Notes: a model not told the origin generated them from the sequence alone. DNA of 64,000 nucleotides from Rhizobium sp. (GCA_027533385.1 JAPZUE010000055.1:1-64000); one strand, 5' to 3'; shown: positions 34,496 to 44,221, counted from the stretch's first letter. Numbers and translations: made by a program.

Positions 34496-36871
34496 ATGAT
34501 CTTCAAATCCGCAACCAGCCGGAACATCTTCGCGACAGTCGCACTTGGCGTCGTGACGACCATCGGCGTTGCCGCAACGGTTGTCGGCATCAGCTACGGC
34601 ACGATCCGCGGCGCCGGCATCGACAAGATGCAGACGGCAGCCTCCGACGCCGCAGCAGAGGTGAACAAGACGCTCAGCGTCGCCCACCAGATGGTCGCCG
34701 GCATGGAGACCTCGATCGCGGCCCTGCGCACGAACGGGATTGTCGACCGCAACATCGCCATGGCAGTCATGACGAAGACGCTCGAAGGCTTCCCCGGAGC
34801 CATCGGCGTCTCCAGCGGCTGGGAACCCAAGGCCTTCGACGGCAAGGATGCCGAATTCGTCGGAAAGCCGGCCCATGACCAGACCGGTCGCTTCATGCCC
34901 TACATCTATAGGTCCGGTGGCGCCATCAAGAGCGACGTGCTCGTCGACTACGACAAGCCGGGCGCCGGCGACTATTACATCCTGCCCGTAACGACCGGAA
35001 AGACGGTTCTTCTCGAACCTTATGTCTATCCGGTCGACGGCAAGGACGTCCTGATGACCACGATCTCCATCCCCGTAATGGAGAATGGCAAGGCGCTCGG
35101 CTACGTCGGGGCAGACATCGATCTCGACAAGACCGCAGCCGACCTCGCCGCCAAGCGACCGCTCGGAGATGGCTATGTGGCGCTTCTCTCCTCTGCCAAT
35201 GCCTTTGTCAGCCATCCCGACAAGGCGCTCATGGGCAAGGGCTTGAAGGACAGCGGTCTCGACGCGGCTGCATGGGAAGGCCTCATCAAGTCCCCAGGCT
35301 CCGTCGGCACCATGATGGACAAGGACGGCGTCGAGCGCATGGCGATTGCCGTGCCGATCGAACCCTTCCCGGGTGCCGTCTGGAATGTCGTGGTCGCCGT
35401 CCCGAGCGCCACCGTGCTCGGTGCCGTGTCCGAGACCGTCTGGACCTCGGCCCTGATCATCGCCGGCGCAACTATCATTCTGATCGTGGTTGGCTGGCTT
35501 CTCGCACGCCGCTTCATCGGCCGCATCAACCGCGTGATCGGCCAGACTACGCAGATCGCCTCCGGCCGTCTCGATGTCGAGCTGACCGACCAGAACCGGT
35601 CCGACGAACTCGGTGACCTCTCCCGTTCGCTCGCTGTGCTGCTCGACAGCAACCGCAAGAAGGTTGAGCTCGAAAAGGCCGCCGAGGCCCGTTACGAGCA
35701 GGAGGAGATCGATCGCGTCGAGCGCTCGAAGGGCCACAAGGCGCGCGAAGAAGAGATCCGCTTCGTTGTCGACGAATTGCGCGCCGGCCTTGCTCGCCTG
35801 TCGGACGGCGACATGACAGTCCGGCTCGAAAAGCCCTTCTCGCCCCAGCTCGACGAAATTCGCGGCAACTTCAACGACTCGATCGAGAAGCTCCGCGCCG
35901 CCATGATCTCCTTCCGCGACAACGCGACGACGATCGAGAACGGCTCGAACGAGATCCGTTCGGCCGCCGACGACCTTGCCCGCCGCACCGAACAGCAGGC
36001 CGCATCGGTCGAACAGACCTCCGCCGCCCTGTCGCAGATCACCCGCTCCGTCAAGGAATCCACCCAGCGCGCCGAAGAGGCCGGCCAGCAGGTCAGCCGC
36101 ACCAAGCAAAGCGCCGAGCGCTCCGGCGAAGTTGTCCGCTCCGCGATCGATGCGATGAGCGCGATCGAGCAGTCCTCGCAGTCGATCTCGAACATCATCG
36201 GCGTGATCGACGAGATCGCCTTCCAGACCAACCTTCTGGCGCTCAATGCCGGCGTCGAGGCCGCCCGTGCGGGCGAAGCCGGCAAGGGCTTTGCCGTCGT
36301 CGCCCAGGAAGTCCGCGAACTCGCGCAACGCTCCGCCAACGCGGCGAAGGAAATCAAGGCGCTGATCAGCGCTTCAGGCGAACAGGTGAAACACGGCGTC
36401 TCACTCGTCGACCAGACCGGCGAAGCACTCTCGGCCATCGTCGCCGAGGTCCAGCAGATCAACACCAATGTCCACGCGATCGTCGATGCCGCCCGCGAAC
36501 AGTCGACCGGCCTCCACGAGATCAACTCGGCCGTCAACATCATGGACCAGGGCACGCAGAAGAACGCCGCCATGGTCGAAGAAACCAACGCCGCCTCCCA
36601 CACCCTCGTCTCGGAAGTCCAGGCCCTGTCGGCCCGCCTCGCCCAGTTCAATCTCGGCGGAAGACCTCACGCGGCAGCACCCGTTCACTCGGCGCGTTCC
36701 ACCGCAAGCTCGACGCAGACTTCGGTACGTCCCGCAACCCCTGCCCGTCCGGCCCCGGTCAGCGAAGCCCAGCGCCCGGTCGCATCTCCGGCCCGCGCAT
36801 TGGCAGGCAAGCTCGCTTCCGCCATGGGCGCCAAGCCCGCACCAAGCGGCGCCGAATGGGAAGAGTTCTGA
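34496..36871 (+). CDS. Methyl-accepting chemotaxis protein (dCache-type)
   Basis: 791 residues: membrane helix 1 (about 8-32), a large periplasmic double-Cache-like sensor (about 33-310), helix 2 (about 318-340; IIAGATIILIVVGWLLARR), tandem HAMP-like segments, and the cytoplasmic methylation/signalling rod with the hairpin tip FQTNLLALNAGVEAARAGEA. The C-terminus is EWEEF, the pentapeptide that tethers CheR/CheB. The dCache fold generally senses amino or organic acids; the ligand is unknown. I chose the ATG at 34496 (GAGGGA upstream) over one 15 bases earlier. Confidence 0.93.
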   Translation: MIFKSATSRNIFATVALGVVTTIGVAATVVGISYGTIRGAGIDKMQTAASDAAAEVNKTLSVAHQMVAGMETSIAALRTNGIVDRNIAMAVMTKTLEGFPGAIGVSSGWEPKAFDGKDAEFVGKPAHDQTGRFMPYIYRSGGAIKSDVLVDYDKPGAGDYYILPVTTGKTVLLEPYVYPVDGKDVLMTTISIPVMENGKALGYVGADIDLDKTAADLAAKRPLGDGYVALLSSANAFVSHPDKALMGKGLKDSGLDAAAWEGLIKSPGSVGTMMDKDGVERMAIAVPIEPFPGAVWNVVVAVPSATVLGAVSETVWTSALIIAGATIILIVVGWLLARRFIGRINRVIGQTTQIASGRLDVELTDQNRSDELGDLSRSLAVLLDSNRKKVELEKAAEARYEQEEIDRVERSKGHKAREEEIRFVVDELRAGLARLSDGDMTVRLEKPFSPQLDEIRGNFNDSIEKLRAAMISFRDNATTIENGSNEIRSAADDLARRTEQQAASVEQTSAALSQITRSVKESTQRAEEAGQQVSRTKQSAERSGEVVRSAIDAMSAIEQSSQSISNIIGVIDEIAFQTNLLALNAGVEAARAGEAGKGFAVVAQEVRELAQRSANAAKEIKALISASGEQVKHGVSLVDQTGEALSAIVAEVQQINTNVHAIVDAAREQSTGLHEINSAVNIMDQGTQKNAAMVEETNAASHTLVSEVQALSARLAQFNLGGRPHAAAPVHSARSTASSTQTSVRPATPARPAPVSEAQRPVASPARALAGKLASAMGAKPAPSGAEWEEF

Positions 36872-36895
36872 TCAAAGAAGCGCTGCACGAAATAC

Positions 36896-36921
36896 AATGG
36901 CGGGCTCAGGCCCGCCATTTT
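36896..36921 (+). terminator. Intrinsic terminator of the chemoreceptor gene
   Basis: AATGGCGGGC pairs perfectly with GCCCGCCATT around a TCAG loop, followed by TTCATTTTCT. The stem starts 24 bp after the stop. Confidence 0.8.
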
Positions 36922-36939
36922 CATTTTCTGAGACCTCAG

Positions 36940-37665
36940 TCACACCGGCTGGAAGACCAGCAGCTCCTCGAAATGGTTCATATCCTCGAAGCTGCAGAAG
37001 GCAGGCGCCCTGAGCTCGATCACAGGCGCACGGCGACGGATGGTATCGACAATGTCTTCAAGGAAAGGCACCCATTCGGACATGGTCGCCTCGTCGAATA
37101 GTTCGATCATATAGGCGAAGGTGATGTGGAAGACGTAGGTCTCGTGATCCGGATGCCGGTAGCCGAGCAGATCGGCCAGCCGATCGCGCCATTCCCTCAG
37201 GATCGCACGATCGCGTTCGCTGACACCATCAAGCGTCAAACCGTTTGGCGTGGCATGCGTCACCTCCATTGCGAAGGTCTCGCCGGGCGCAAAGCCTGCC
37301 AGCCGATCCATGAAGATCGCCGTCATATCATCGACCGGCGTCTCGACCGGCACGTCGGACGGCCAGTAAGGCAGCGCCCGCCGCGTCTCGATGATACCCT
37401 GAAAGAGGGTCATGTGCAGGCTGCTCTCGGCCGTAAACGCTAGCTTCTCAGCGCCGACCATCCCCCGGAAACGCTCCCGCGCGTCACGGATCACCGCCTC
37501 CGTCTCCGAGCCTTCTGGGAGATGGCAGACCACCGTATTGCCGCGCTCCCTGAGGAATGTACCCGTCAGGTCGTAACGCTGGCCGAGATGCGGGATCGGA
37601 CCAGCGTTGTGGCTGAGCGATGCGAAATGCAGGTAGGCGGGAAGCAAGGAAAGATCGGCGCGCAA
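36940..37665 (-). CDS. DUF1868 / 2H-phosphodiesterase-like protein
   Basis: 241 residues. Two HxT-type motifs, SSLHMTLFQG (about 81-90) and VFHITFAYM (about 183-191), are the catalytic pair of 2H phosphoesterases, which act on cyclic phosphates or RNA ends. The overall pattern matches DUF1868. The activity of this subgroup is not established. Start taken at the upstream ATG-equivalent codon at 37665; shorter starts are possible. Confidence 0.8.
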   Translation of the reverse strand: MRADLSLLPAYLHFASLSHNAGPIPHLGQRYDLTGTFLRERGNTVVCHLPEGSETEAVIRDARERFRGMVGAEKLAFTAESSLHMTLFQGIIETRRALPYWPSDVPVETPVDDMTAIFMDRLAGFAPGETFAMEVTHATPNGLTLDGVSERDRAILREWRDRLADLLGYRHPDHETYVFHITFAYMIELFDEATMSEWVPFLEDIVDTIRRRAPVIELRAPAFCSFEDMNHFEELLVFQPV

Positions 37666-37820
37666 ATTGGAGAACCCCGGTTGATGGCGCCGTCAGGTAC
37701 CAATCGCTCATGAACTTGATGTGACGACAGCACCGTTCCGCTGACAGACGAGATGTCACCAACGCAATCTTAAGATTTTCTCCGCACACACTGTATCCGT
37801 TGGAGCCACGGAGGCAGGGG

Positions 37821-38768
37821 ATGTTAACGCGCGAGACAGCGAACCTTCGTGGATGGCTTTTGCTCGTCATCCTGACGAGCAGCCTTGCGGTTGCAGCGCT
37901 CTTGTCCCTATCCAAGATAACGTTGGATTATGGCTCGTTCCGCCCGACCGCCACGAGCCTCTCTATCCTGATCCTGACTGCGATCATATGCGCAAAGCGG
38001 GGCTTTACCCGCTGGTCCCTGGTCATGGAAATCCTGTCCTTCGGCGTGGCACTCTCGGTCATCGGACTGATTGCCTCGTATCTGGCAACGTCACTCAGTC
38101 TGCCGCTCGCGGATGAGCTCTTGGTCGCGGCAGACAAGGCTTTGGGTTTTGATGGAGCCGCATTCATCCTGTGGATCGACACTCATCCTTGGCTCGCATG
38201 GCTCCTCATGCAGTCTTATGCCTCCTTCGCGTTCCAGCTGGTCCTGCTGCCCCTGATCCTCGTCCTGTGCGGGGAGGCAGCGAGAGCGTACGGCCTGGTA
38301 CTCAGCTACGCGCTGGTCTGTTTCGCAGCATGCTTGATATCGATCTGGTTCCCCGCGGTCGCCGCCAATGTGACCTACGGAATCGATGGAGCGACCTTGC
38401 AGGCAATCAACCCGCAGTTTGGTTTCGCATTTCTTGAACAGTTCCACGCCGTCCGAGACGAAACCCGCTTCGTGTTGTCACTGGACAATGCCCAGGGCAT
38501 TTTGACATTTCCATCTGTCCACACGGCAACGGCAGTGATCTGCGCCGTCAGCATGCTGACCATACCCTGGTTGCGGTATCCGATGGTCGTCCTGAATGTC
38601 GGCATGGCGGTTTCAACGCTGACCCATGGCGGCCATTACCTCGTCGATGTGATCGCCGGAGCGATCCTTGCAGTCGCCGCGCTCTGGTTGGCAAGAAGAC
38701 TGGCCGGGATCAACGCGCCGATCATGCAACAGCAGGCCAAGGTCCAAGCGATAGATCAGGTCACATGA
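37821..38768 (+). CDS. PAP2-family membrane phosphatase/phosphotransferase
   Basis: 315 residues with six or seven predicted membrane helices. The C-terminal PAP2 motifs are FPSVHTATAV (about 230-239) and HGGHYLVDVIAG (about 272-283) carrying the catalytic His/Asp. The N-terminal half resembles the Aur1/Ipt1 inositol-phosphotransferase-like branch, which remodels membrane lipids. A GGAGG ribosome site is 6 bases before the ATG. It lies 150 bp upstream of the carB leader hairpin. Confidence 0.8.
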   Translation: MLTRETANLRGWLLLVILTSSLAVAALLSLSKITLDYGSFRPTATSLSILILTAIICAKRGFTRWSLVMEILSFGVALSVIGLIASYLATSLSLPLADELLVAADKALGFDGAAFILWIDTHPWLAWLLMQSYASFAFQLVLLPLILVLCGEAARAYGLVLSYALVCFAACLISIWFPAVAANVTYGIDGATLQAINPQFGFAFLEQFHAVRDETRFVLSLDNAQGILTFPSVHTATAVICAVSMLTIPWLRYPMVVLNVGMAVSTLTHGGHYLVDVIAGAILAVAALWLARRLAGINAPIMQQQAKVQAIDQVT

Positions 38769-38919
38769 CGATCAAGGAATGAAGGGGTCTCTCGACCGCT
38801 TGACAAGCCCACTCGCCCCCTCCCCAACTTTCCTGTCGGACGGTGCAATTATGGGGTTCCTTCCGGCGAAACATTTCCCTATAAGCCGCTTCTAGCCTGA
38901 AAAGACCATCTTCCTGCGC

Positions 38920-38954
38920 CCGGCCGGTGACCTCCCTCACCCAGGCCGGTTTTT
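38920..38954 (+). terminator. Terminator-like hairpin in the carB leader
   Basis: CCGGCC (38920-38925) pairs with GGCCGG (38944-38949), and GGTG (38926-38929) pairs with CACC (38938-38941) with a two-base bulge; five T follow. The structure ends only 27 bases before the carB ATG. It could end the PAP2 transcript, but the short distance leaves no room for a carB promoter downstream, so it must lie inside the carB leader. That makes attenuation likely. Confidence 0.6.
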
Positions 38955-38981
38955 CGCGCAGGCGCAAGAACGGATAGAGCC

Positions 38982-41900
38982 ATGCCCAAGCGCCAAGATA
39001 TCAAGTCCATCCTCATCATCGGCGCGGGGCCGATCGTCATCGGTCAGGCATGCGAATTCGACTATTCAGGCACCCAGGCCTGCAAGGCGCTGAAGGAAGA
39101 AGGCTACCGGGTCATCCTGGTGAATTCCAACCCCGCCACCATCATGACCGACCCGGGCCTCGCCGACGCCACCTACGTCGAGCCGATCACGCCGGAAGTC
39201 GTCGCCAAGATCATCGCCAAGGAGCGCCCCGACGCGCTGCTGCCGACCATGGGCGGTCAGACGGCGCTGAACACAGCGCTCTCCCTGAAGCGCATGGGCG
39301 TGCTCGACCGTTACAATGTCGAAATGATTGGCGCGAAGCCCGCTGCCATCGACATGGCCGAAGACCGCGCCCTCTTCCGCGAAGCCATGGCCCGCATCGG
39401 CCTTGAAACGCCGAAGTCGATGCTGGCGAACGCCACCGAGATCAAGGACGCCGACCGCAAGACGCACGAGGCCGCCCGCGCGGAACTGCGCGCCAAGCTC
39501 TCAGGCGACGCCCTCGACAAGGCGCTCGACGAGCTGGAGAACCAGTGGAACCTCGGCGAGACCGACCGCAAGCAGCGCTACATGGCCCACGCCATGGCAA
39601 TCGCTGCCCAGGCGCTTGACCATGTCGGCCTGCCCGCCATCATCCGCCCATCCTTCACGCTCGGCGGCACCGGCGGCGGCATTGCCTACAACCGCTCGGA
39701 ATTCTACGAGATCATCAATTCCGGCCTCGACGCGTCGCCTACCACCGAAGTCCTGATCGAAGAATCGGTGCTCGGCTGGAAGGAGTATGAAATGGAGGTC
39801 GTCCGCGACAAGGCGGACAACTGCATCATCGTCTGCTCGATCGAGAACATCGATCCGATGGGCGTGCACACCGGTGATAGCATCACGGTTGCTCCGGCGC
39901 TGACGCTGACGGACAAGGAATACCAGATCATGCGCAACGCCTCGATCGCGGTTCTGCGCGAGATCGGCGTTGAGACCGGTGGCTCGAACGTCCAGTTCGC
40001 CGTCAACCCGAAGGACGGCCGCCTCGTCGTCATCGAAATGAACCCGCGTGTCTCGCGCTCGTCGGCGCTGGCCTCGAAGGCAACCGGCTTCCCGATCGCC
40101 AAGATCGCCGCGAAGCTTGCGATCGGCTACACGCTCGACGAACTCGAAAACGACATCACCGGCGGCGCAACGCCGGCCTCGTTCGAACCGTCGATCGACT
40201 ATGTCGTCACCAAGATCCCGCGTTTTGCCTTCGAAAAGTTCCCCGGCGCAGAGCCGACGCTGACCACCGCCATGAAGTCGGTCGGCGAAGTCATGGCGAT
40301 CGGCCGCACCTTTGCCGAATCGCTGCAGAAGGCCCTGCGTGGTCTCGAAACCGGCCTCACAGGCCTCGACGAGATCGAGATCCCGGGTCTTGGCCAGGGC
40401 GACGACAAGAACGCCATCCGTGCGGCCATCGGCACGCCGACCCCGGACCGTCTGCGCATGGTCGCCCAGGCCCTGCGCCTCGGCATGTCGCCGGAAGAAG
40501 TCCACGAAGGCTGCAAGATCGACCCATGGTTCATCGCCCAGTTCAAGGCGATCACCGACATGGAAGCCCGCATCCGCGAGCACGGCCTGCCTCAGGATGC
40601 CGAAAACCTGCGCATGCTCAAAGCCATGGGCTTCTCCGACGCCCGCCTCGCCTCGCTCTCCGGCAAGCGCCCGAAGGAAGTGGCGGAACTGCGCAACGGT
40701 CTGGGCGTCCGGCCGGTCTTCAAGCGCATCGACACCTGTGCTGCCGAATTCGCCTCGCCGACCGCTTACATGTACTCGACCTATGAGACGCCCTTCGTCG
40801 GTGCGCTGCGTTCGGAAGCCCAGGTTTCCGACCGCAAGAAGGTCGTCATCCTCGGCGGCGGTCCGAACCGTATCGGCCAGGGCATCGAGTTCGACTATTG
40901 CTGCTGCCATGCCGCCTTCGCGCTGAAGGATGCAGGCTTTGAGGCGATCATGGTCAACTGCAACCCGGAAACCGTCTCGACCGACTACGACACCTCCGAC
41001 CGCCTCTACTTCGAGCCGCTGACGGCCGAAGACGTGATCGAGATCCTGCGCGCGGAACAGGAAAAGGGCGAAGTCGTCGGCGTCATCGTCCAGTTCGGCG
41101 GCCAGACCCCGCTGAAGCTCGCCGAAGCGCTGGAAAAGAACGGTATCCCGATCCTCGGCACGGCACCCGACATGATCGACCTCGCCGAAGACCGCGACCG
41201 GTTCCAGAAGCTCCTGATGAAGCTCGACCTGACGCAGCCGAACAATGGGATCGCCTATTCGGTTGAGCAGGCCCGCCTCGTTGCCGGCGAAATCGGCTTC
41301 CCGCTGGTCGTGCGCCCGTCCTACGTCCTGGGTGGCCGCGCCATGCAGATCATCCATTCGGAATCCATGCTGCAGTCTTATCTGCTCGACACGGTTCCGG
41401 GTCTGGTCCCTGAGGATATCAAGCAGCGCTACCCGAACGACAAGACCGGCCAGATCAACACGCTGCTCGGCAAGAACCCGCTGCTCTTCGACAGCTACCT
41501 GACCAACGCCATCGAAGTCGACGTCGACGCGCTCTGCGACGGCGAGAATGTCTTCGTCTCCGGCATCATGGAGCATATCGAGGAAGCCGGTATTCACTCG
41601 GGCGACTCGGCCTGCTCGCTGCCGACCCGTTCGCTCTCCAAGGACATCGTCGACGAACTGGAACGCCAGACGACGGCGCTTGCCAAGGCGCTCAATGTCG
41701 GCGGCCTGATGAACGTCCAGTATGCCATCAAGGACGACGTGATCTACGTGCTCGAAGTCAATCCGCGCGCCTCTCGCACGGTGCCCTTCGTCGCCAAGAC
41801 CATCGGCGCGCCGATCGCCAAGATCGCCGCCCGCGTCATGACCGGCGAGAAGCTCGACCAGGCCATTGCCGCCTATGGCAAGAAGCCGGACCCGCGCAAC

Positions 41901-42464
41901 CTGAACCATATCGCCGTTAAGGAAGCCGTCTTCCCGTTTGCCCGCTTCCCCGGCGTCGACACGCTGCTTGGCCCGGAAATGCGCTCGACCGGCGAAGTCA
42001 TCGGTCTCGACACCGACTTTGCCCTCGCCTTCGCCAAGAGCCAGCTCGGCGCAGGTGTCGAACTGCCGCGTGACGGAACGGTCTTCGTCTCGGTCCGCGA
42101 CGAGGACAAGGCCCGAGTCCTGCCGGCAATCCTGATCCTCACACAGATCGGCTTCAAGGTTCTGGCAACCGGCGGCACGCAGCGCTTCCTCGCCGAAAAC
42201 GACATCCCGGCCGTGAAGATCAACAAGGTTCTGGAAGGGCGTCCGCATATCGAGGACGCCATCCGCAACCGTCAGGTCCAGCTGGTCATCAACACGACCG
42301 ACGGCAACAAGGCGATCTCCGACTCCAAGTCGCTGCGCCGTGCGGCCCTGATGCAGAAGGTGCCCTATTACACGACCATGGCCGGCGCCCTTGCCGCTGC
42401 CGAAGCGATCCGGGCGCTGAAGGGCGGCCAGCTTGAGGTTCGCCCGCTTCAGAGCTACTTCTGA
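38982..42464 (+). CDS. carB: Carbamoyl-phosphate synthase large subunit
   Basis: 1160 residues, somewhat longer than E. coli CarB (1073). The two homologous synthetase halves each have an ATP-grasp domain: GGTGGGIAYN in the first and RPSYVLGGRAM in the second; a C-terminal MGS-like allosteric domain (about 1010-1150) ends the protein. An extra segment near residues 150-190 of the first half, rich in Arg/Ala/Lys, accounts for part of the extra length. It makes carbamoyl phosphate from bicarbonate, ATP and CarA-derived ammonia. Separated from carA by 12.7 kb. Confidence 0.97.
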   Translation: MPKRQDIKSILIIGAGPIVIGQACEFDYSGTQACKALKEEGYRVILVNSNPATIMTDPGLADATYVEPITPEVVAKIIAKERPDALLPTMGGQTALNTALSLKRMGVLDRYNVEMIGAKPAAIDMAEDRALFREAMARIGLETPKSMLANATEIKDADRKTHEAARAELRAKLSGDALDKALDELENQWNLGETDRKQRYMAHAMAIAAQALDHVGLPAIIRPSFTLGGTGGGIAYNRSEFYEIINSGLDASPTTEVLIEESVLGWKEYEMEVVRDKADNCIIVCSIENIDPMGVHTGDSITVAPALTLTDKEYQIMRNASIAVLREIGVETGGSNVQFAVNPKDGRLVVIEMNPRVSRSSALASKATGFPIAKIAAKLAIGYTLDELENDITGGATPASFEPSIDYVVTKIPRFAFEKFPGAEPTLTTAMKSVGEVMAIGRTFAESLQKALRGLETGLTGLDEIEIPGLGQGDDKNAIRAAIGTPTPDRLRMVAQALRLGMSPEEVHEGCKIDPWFIAQFKAITDMEARIREHGLPQDAENLRMLKAMGFSDARLASLSGKRPKEVAELRNGLGVRPVFKRIDTCAAEFASPTAYMYSTYETPFVGALRSEAQVSDRKKVVILGGGPNRIGQGIEFDYCCCHAAFALKDAGFEAIMVNCNPETVSTDYDTSDRLYFEPLTAEDVIEILRAEQEKGEVVGVIVQFGGQTPLKLAEALEKNGIPILGTAPDMIDLAEDRDRFQKLLMKLDLTQPNNGIAYSVEQARLVAGEIGFPLVVRPSYVLGGRAMQIIHSESMLQSYLLDTVPGLVPEDIKQRYPNDKTGQINTLLGKNPLLFDSYLTNAIEVDVDALCDGENVFVSGIMEHIEEAGIHSGDSACSLPTRSLSKDIVDELERQTTALAKALNVGGLMNVQYAIKDDVIYVLEVNPRASRTVPFVAKTIGAPIAKIAARVMTGEKLDQAIAAYGKKPDPRNLNHIAVKEAVFPFARFPGVDTLLGPEMRSTGEVIGLDTDFALAFAKSQLGAGVELPRDGTVFVSVRDEDKARVLPAILILTQIGFKVLATGGTQRFLAENDIPAVKINKVLEGRPHIEDAIRNRQVQLVINTTDGNKAISDSKSLRRAALMQKVPYYTTMAGALAAAEAIRALKGGQLEVRPLQSYF

Positions 42465-42474
42465 GGCACACCAA

Positions 42475-42732
42475 ATGAGCAAGCCGCTCCACTTCACCGC
42501 GCACGCAAAAACGGTGATATTGGAGCGGCAGCTTGAGCTGGATTGGATAGAACGAATTGTTCACAATCCAGATTGGTCTGAAAGCGATCCATCGGGCCCA
42601 CCGATGGAACGACGATTTGGCCGCGTCCCTGAACGCCAAGACCGCATCGTGCGGGTAATCTGCTTGGAAACCGAGACGGAAATCCGTATCATATCGGCGT
42701 TTCTCGATCGCAACGCACGGATGCCGAGATGA
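42475..42732 (+). CDS. DUF4258 protein, possible toxin of a TA pair
   Basis: 85 residues. FTAHAKTVILERQLELDWIERIVHNPDW then RVICLETETEIRIISAFLDR matches DUF4258, a small family with a BrnT/RelE-like layout. It starts 10 bp after carB with GAGG at 8 bases. Its stop overlaps the start of a DUF2283 gene by 4 bases (ATGA). The pairing with a small antitoxin-like partner and the size suggest a toxin, but no activity is known to me. Confidence 0.75.
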   Translation: MSKPLHFTAHAKTVILERQLELDWIERIVHNPDWSESDPSGPPMERRFGRVPERQDRIVRVICLETETEIRIISAFLDRNARMPR

Positions 42733-42923
42733 AGCCCAGGCTGGAATATGATGCAGCTGCCAATGCTGCCTATATTCGTTTTTCCACGGAACCGGTCCTG
42801 GAGAGCGAAGAGGTCTCCGAAGGCATCATGCTTGATTATGACCGCGATGGTCGGATCGTCGGTCTCGAAGTGCTCAATGCACGCGCCAATCTGCCGGCCG
42901 CTGCACTCGACGATGCTGCCTGA
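42729..42923 (+). CDS. DUF2283 protein, possible antitoxin of the pair
   Basis: 64 residues, matching DUF2283: LEYDAAANAAYIRF, then GIMLDYDRDGRIVGLEVLNA. Small beta-rich proteins of this family are often encoded right after DUF4258 or similar genes. The 4-bp overlap indicates translational coupling. No DNA-binding motif is obvious, so autoregulation is uncertain. Confidence 0.75.
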   Translation: MKPRLEYDAAANAAYIRFSTEPVLESEEVSEGIMLDYDRDGRIVGLEVLNARANLPAAALDDAA

Positions 42924-43046
42924 GCCCTTGAAGATATCAGGATAATCTTTCTACCCGGACGAAGACAACGCTGGAAAAGCGTCGTGGCTACCTATCTATC
43001 ATCAGGTCGATGATAGTGGTCCGGCACCGGAGGCAGGCTTCCCGTC

Positions 43047-43232
43047 ATGTTTCTCGATCTCAAGAACTACACGCCACCGCCAGAGCCCCCTGCGAACCGG
43101 GGGCCAGAGCCGCTGACGCCGAAACAAAAGAAGGCGTTCGCCTGGATCGTCGGTGTAAACCTCGTGCTGCTCGTCATCGCGCCCATTGGTGGCGCAACGG
43201 TGATTTCGGGCTTGATAGCGCTGTTTGACTAG
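43047..43232 (+). CDS. Small single-pass membrane protein
   Basis: 61 residues: a Pro-rich N-terminus (YTPPPEPPANRGPEPLTP), a basic patch (KQKK) and one hydrophobic helix (about 32-58). GGAGG lies about 16 bases upstream, farther than ideal, and no homologue is recognised. Probably a real small inner-membrane protein, of unknown role. Confidence 0.5.
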   Translation: MFLDLKNYTPPPEPPANRGPEPLTPKQKKAFAWIVGVNLVLLVIAPIGGATVISGLIALFD

Positions 43233-43253
43233 CCACAGCCGATGCTCAGATCG

Positions 43254-44111
43254 TCACGCCGTCCGCTTCTGCTTGGCGAGGATGGCAAGGGCGATTCCCC
43301 CGATGACGGCCGCCGCCGACACGACGAAATGCAGCGTCAGCAATTCCCCGAGAAACAGGATCGCACCGGCAGCCGCGATGACCGGCACCGAAAGCTGGAT
43401 CAGCGCGGCCCGGAAGGTGCTGAGCCGCGGCAGGGCCTTGTACCAGATCGAATAGCCGATCCCGGAAGCGACGATCCCGGAGGCGAGCGCCAGCAGCACC
43501 CCGTCCCCCGAAACGCTCTCCCTGAAGACTGCAAAGCCGATCAGCGGCAGACAGAACACACAGGCCCGCAGAAAATTCCCCGCCGTATCGCCCATCGGAT
43601 CGCGCGAACCGCGTCCGTCGATCGTATAGGCCGCCCAGGCAATCCCTGATACGATCATCAGCGCGCTGCCCAGGGGATCGGGACGCCCTGCCCCCGGCAG
43701 GATCAGGTAGACGAAGGCGGAGAAGGCAATCACGAAACCGACGAGTTCCCTTACGCTCGGTCTGTCGCCGCGAAAGAGCCCATAGGCCACCATGCTCGCC
43801 TGTACCGAGGTAAACAGAATAAGCGCCCCGGTCGCCGCCCCGAGCGACAGATAGGCAGCCGAGAAAGCCAGCGCGTAAGTGAAGAGCGCGGCAGCCGAGA
43901 CCCAGGAGCCGGGAAGGACATTCTCAGCCCGCGCGCCATTGCCTCTGCCCCGCTGCAACAGCAGGAACAGCACGATCGCGCCAGACAGGATGCGGATCGC
44001 CGTATAGGCTGCGGGACCGATCGACAAAGTGCCCAGCGCTTCACGCGCAAACAGCGAATTTGCGGCAAAGGCCAGCATGGCCAGGCTCGTCAGCAGGACG
44101 GTCGATTGCAA
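43254..44111 (-). CDS. EamA/DMT-family transporter
   Basis: 285 residues with ten predicted membrane helices in two EamA repeats (about 5-135 and 145-280). SIWYKALPRLSTFRAAL near residue 227 is typical of the second repeat. DMT transporters export small metabolites such as amino acids or purines; the substrate is unknown. Confidence 0.82.
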   Translation of the reverse strand: MQSTVLLTSLAMLAFAANSLFAREALGTLSIGPAAYTAIRILSGAIVLFLLLQRGRGNGARAENVLPGSWVSAAALFTYALAFSAAYLSLGAATGALILFTSVQASMVAYGLFRGDRPSVRELVGFVIAFSAFVYLILPGAGRPDPLGSALMIVSGIAWAAYTIDGRGSRDPMGDTAGNFLRACVFCLPLIGFAVFRESVSGDGVLLALASGIVASGIGYSIWYKALPRLSTFRAALIQLSVPVIAAAGAILFLGELLTLHFVVSAAAVIGGIALAILAKQKRTA

Positions 44112-44221
44112 AGCGGCTCTCCTCGCCGCGTCCGCGCGGCTCTGGCCTCTTCAGTCGGCCACCGGCGCGTGTTAAACGCCACCAACATCGCCTTGACAAG
44201 CACCGATCGGGGAGAACGCAC

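Noticed and set aside
34478..36328. 616-codon minus-strand open frame
   Set aside because: Antisense to the chemoreceptor gene and compositionally biased; the plus strand encodes a full MCP.
39501..42497. 998-codon minus-strand open frame
   Set aside because: Antisense to carB; the translation is low-complexity Arg/Asp/Gly-rich without motifs.
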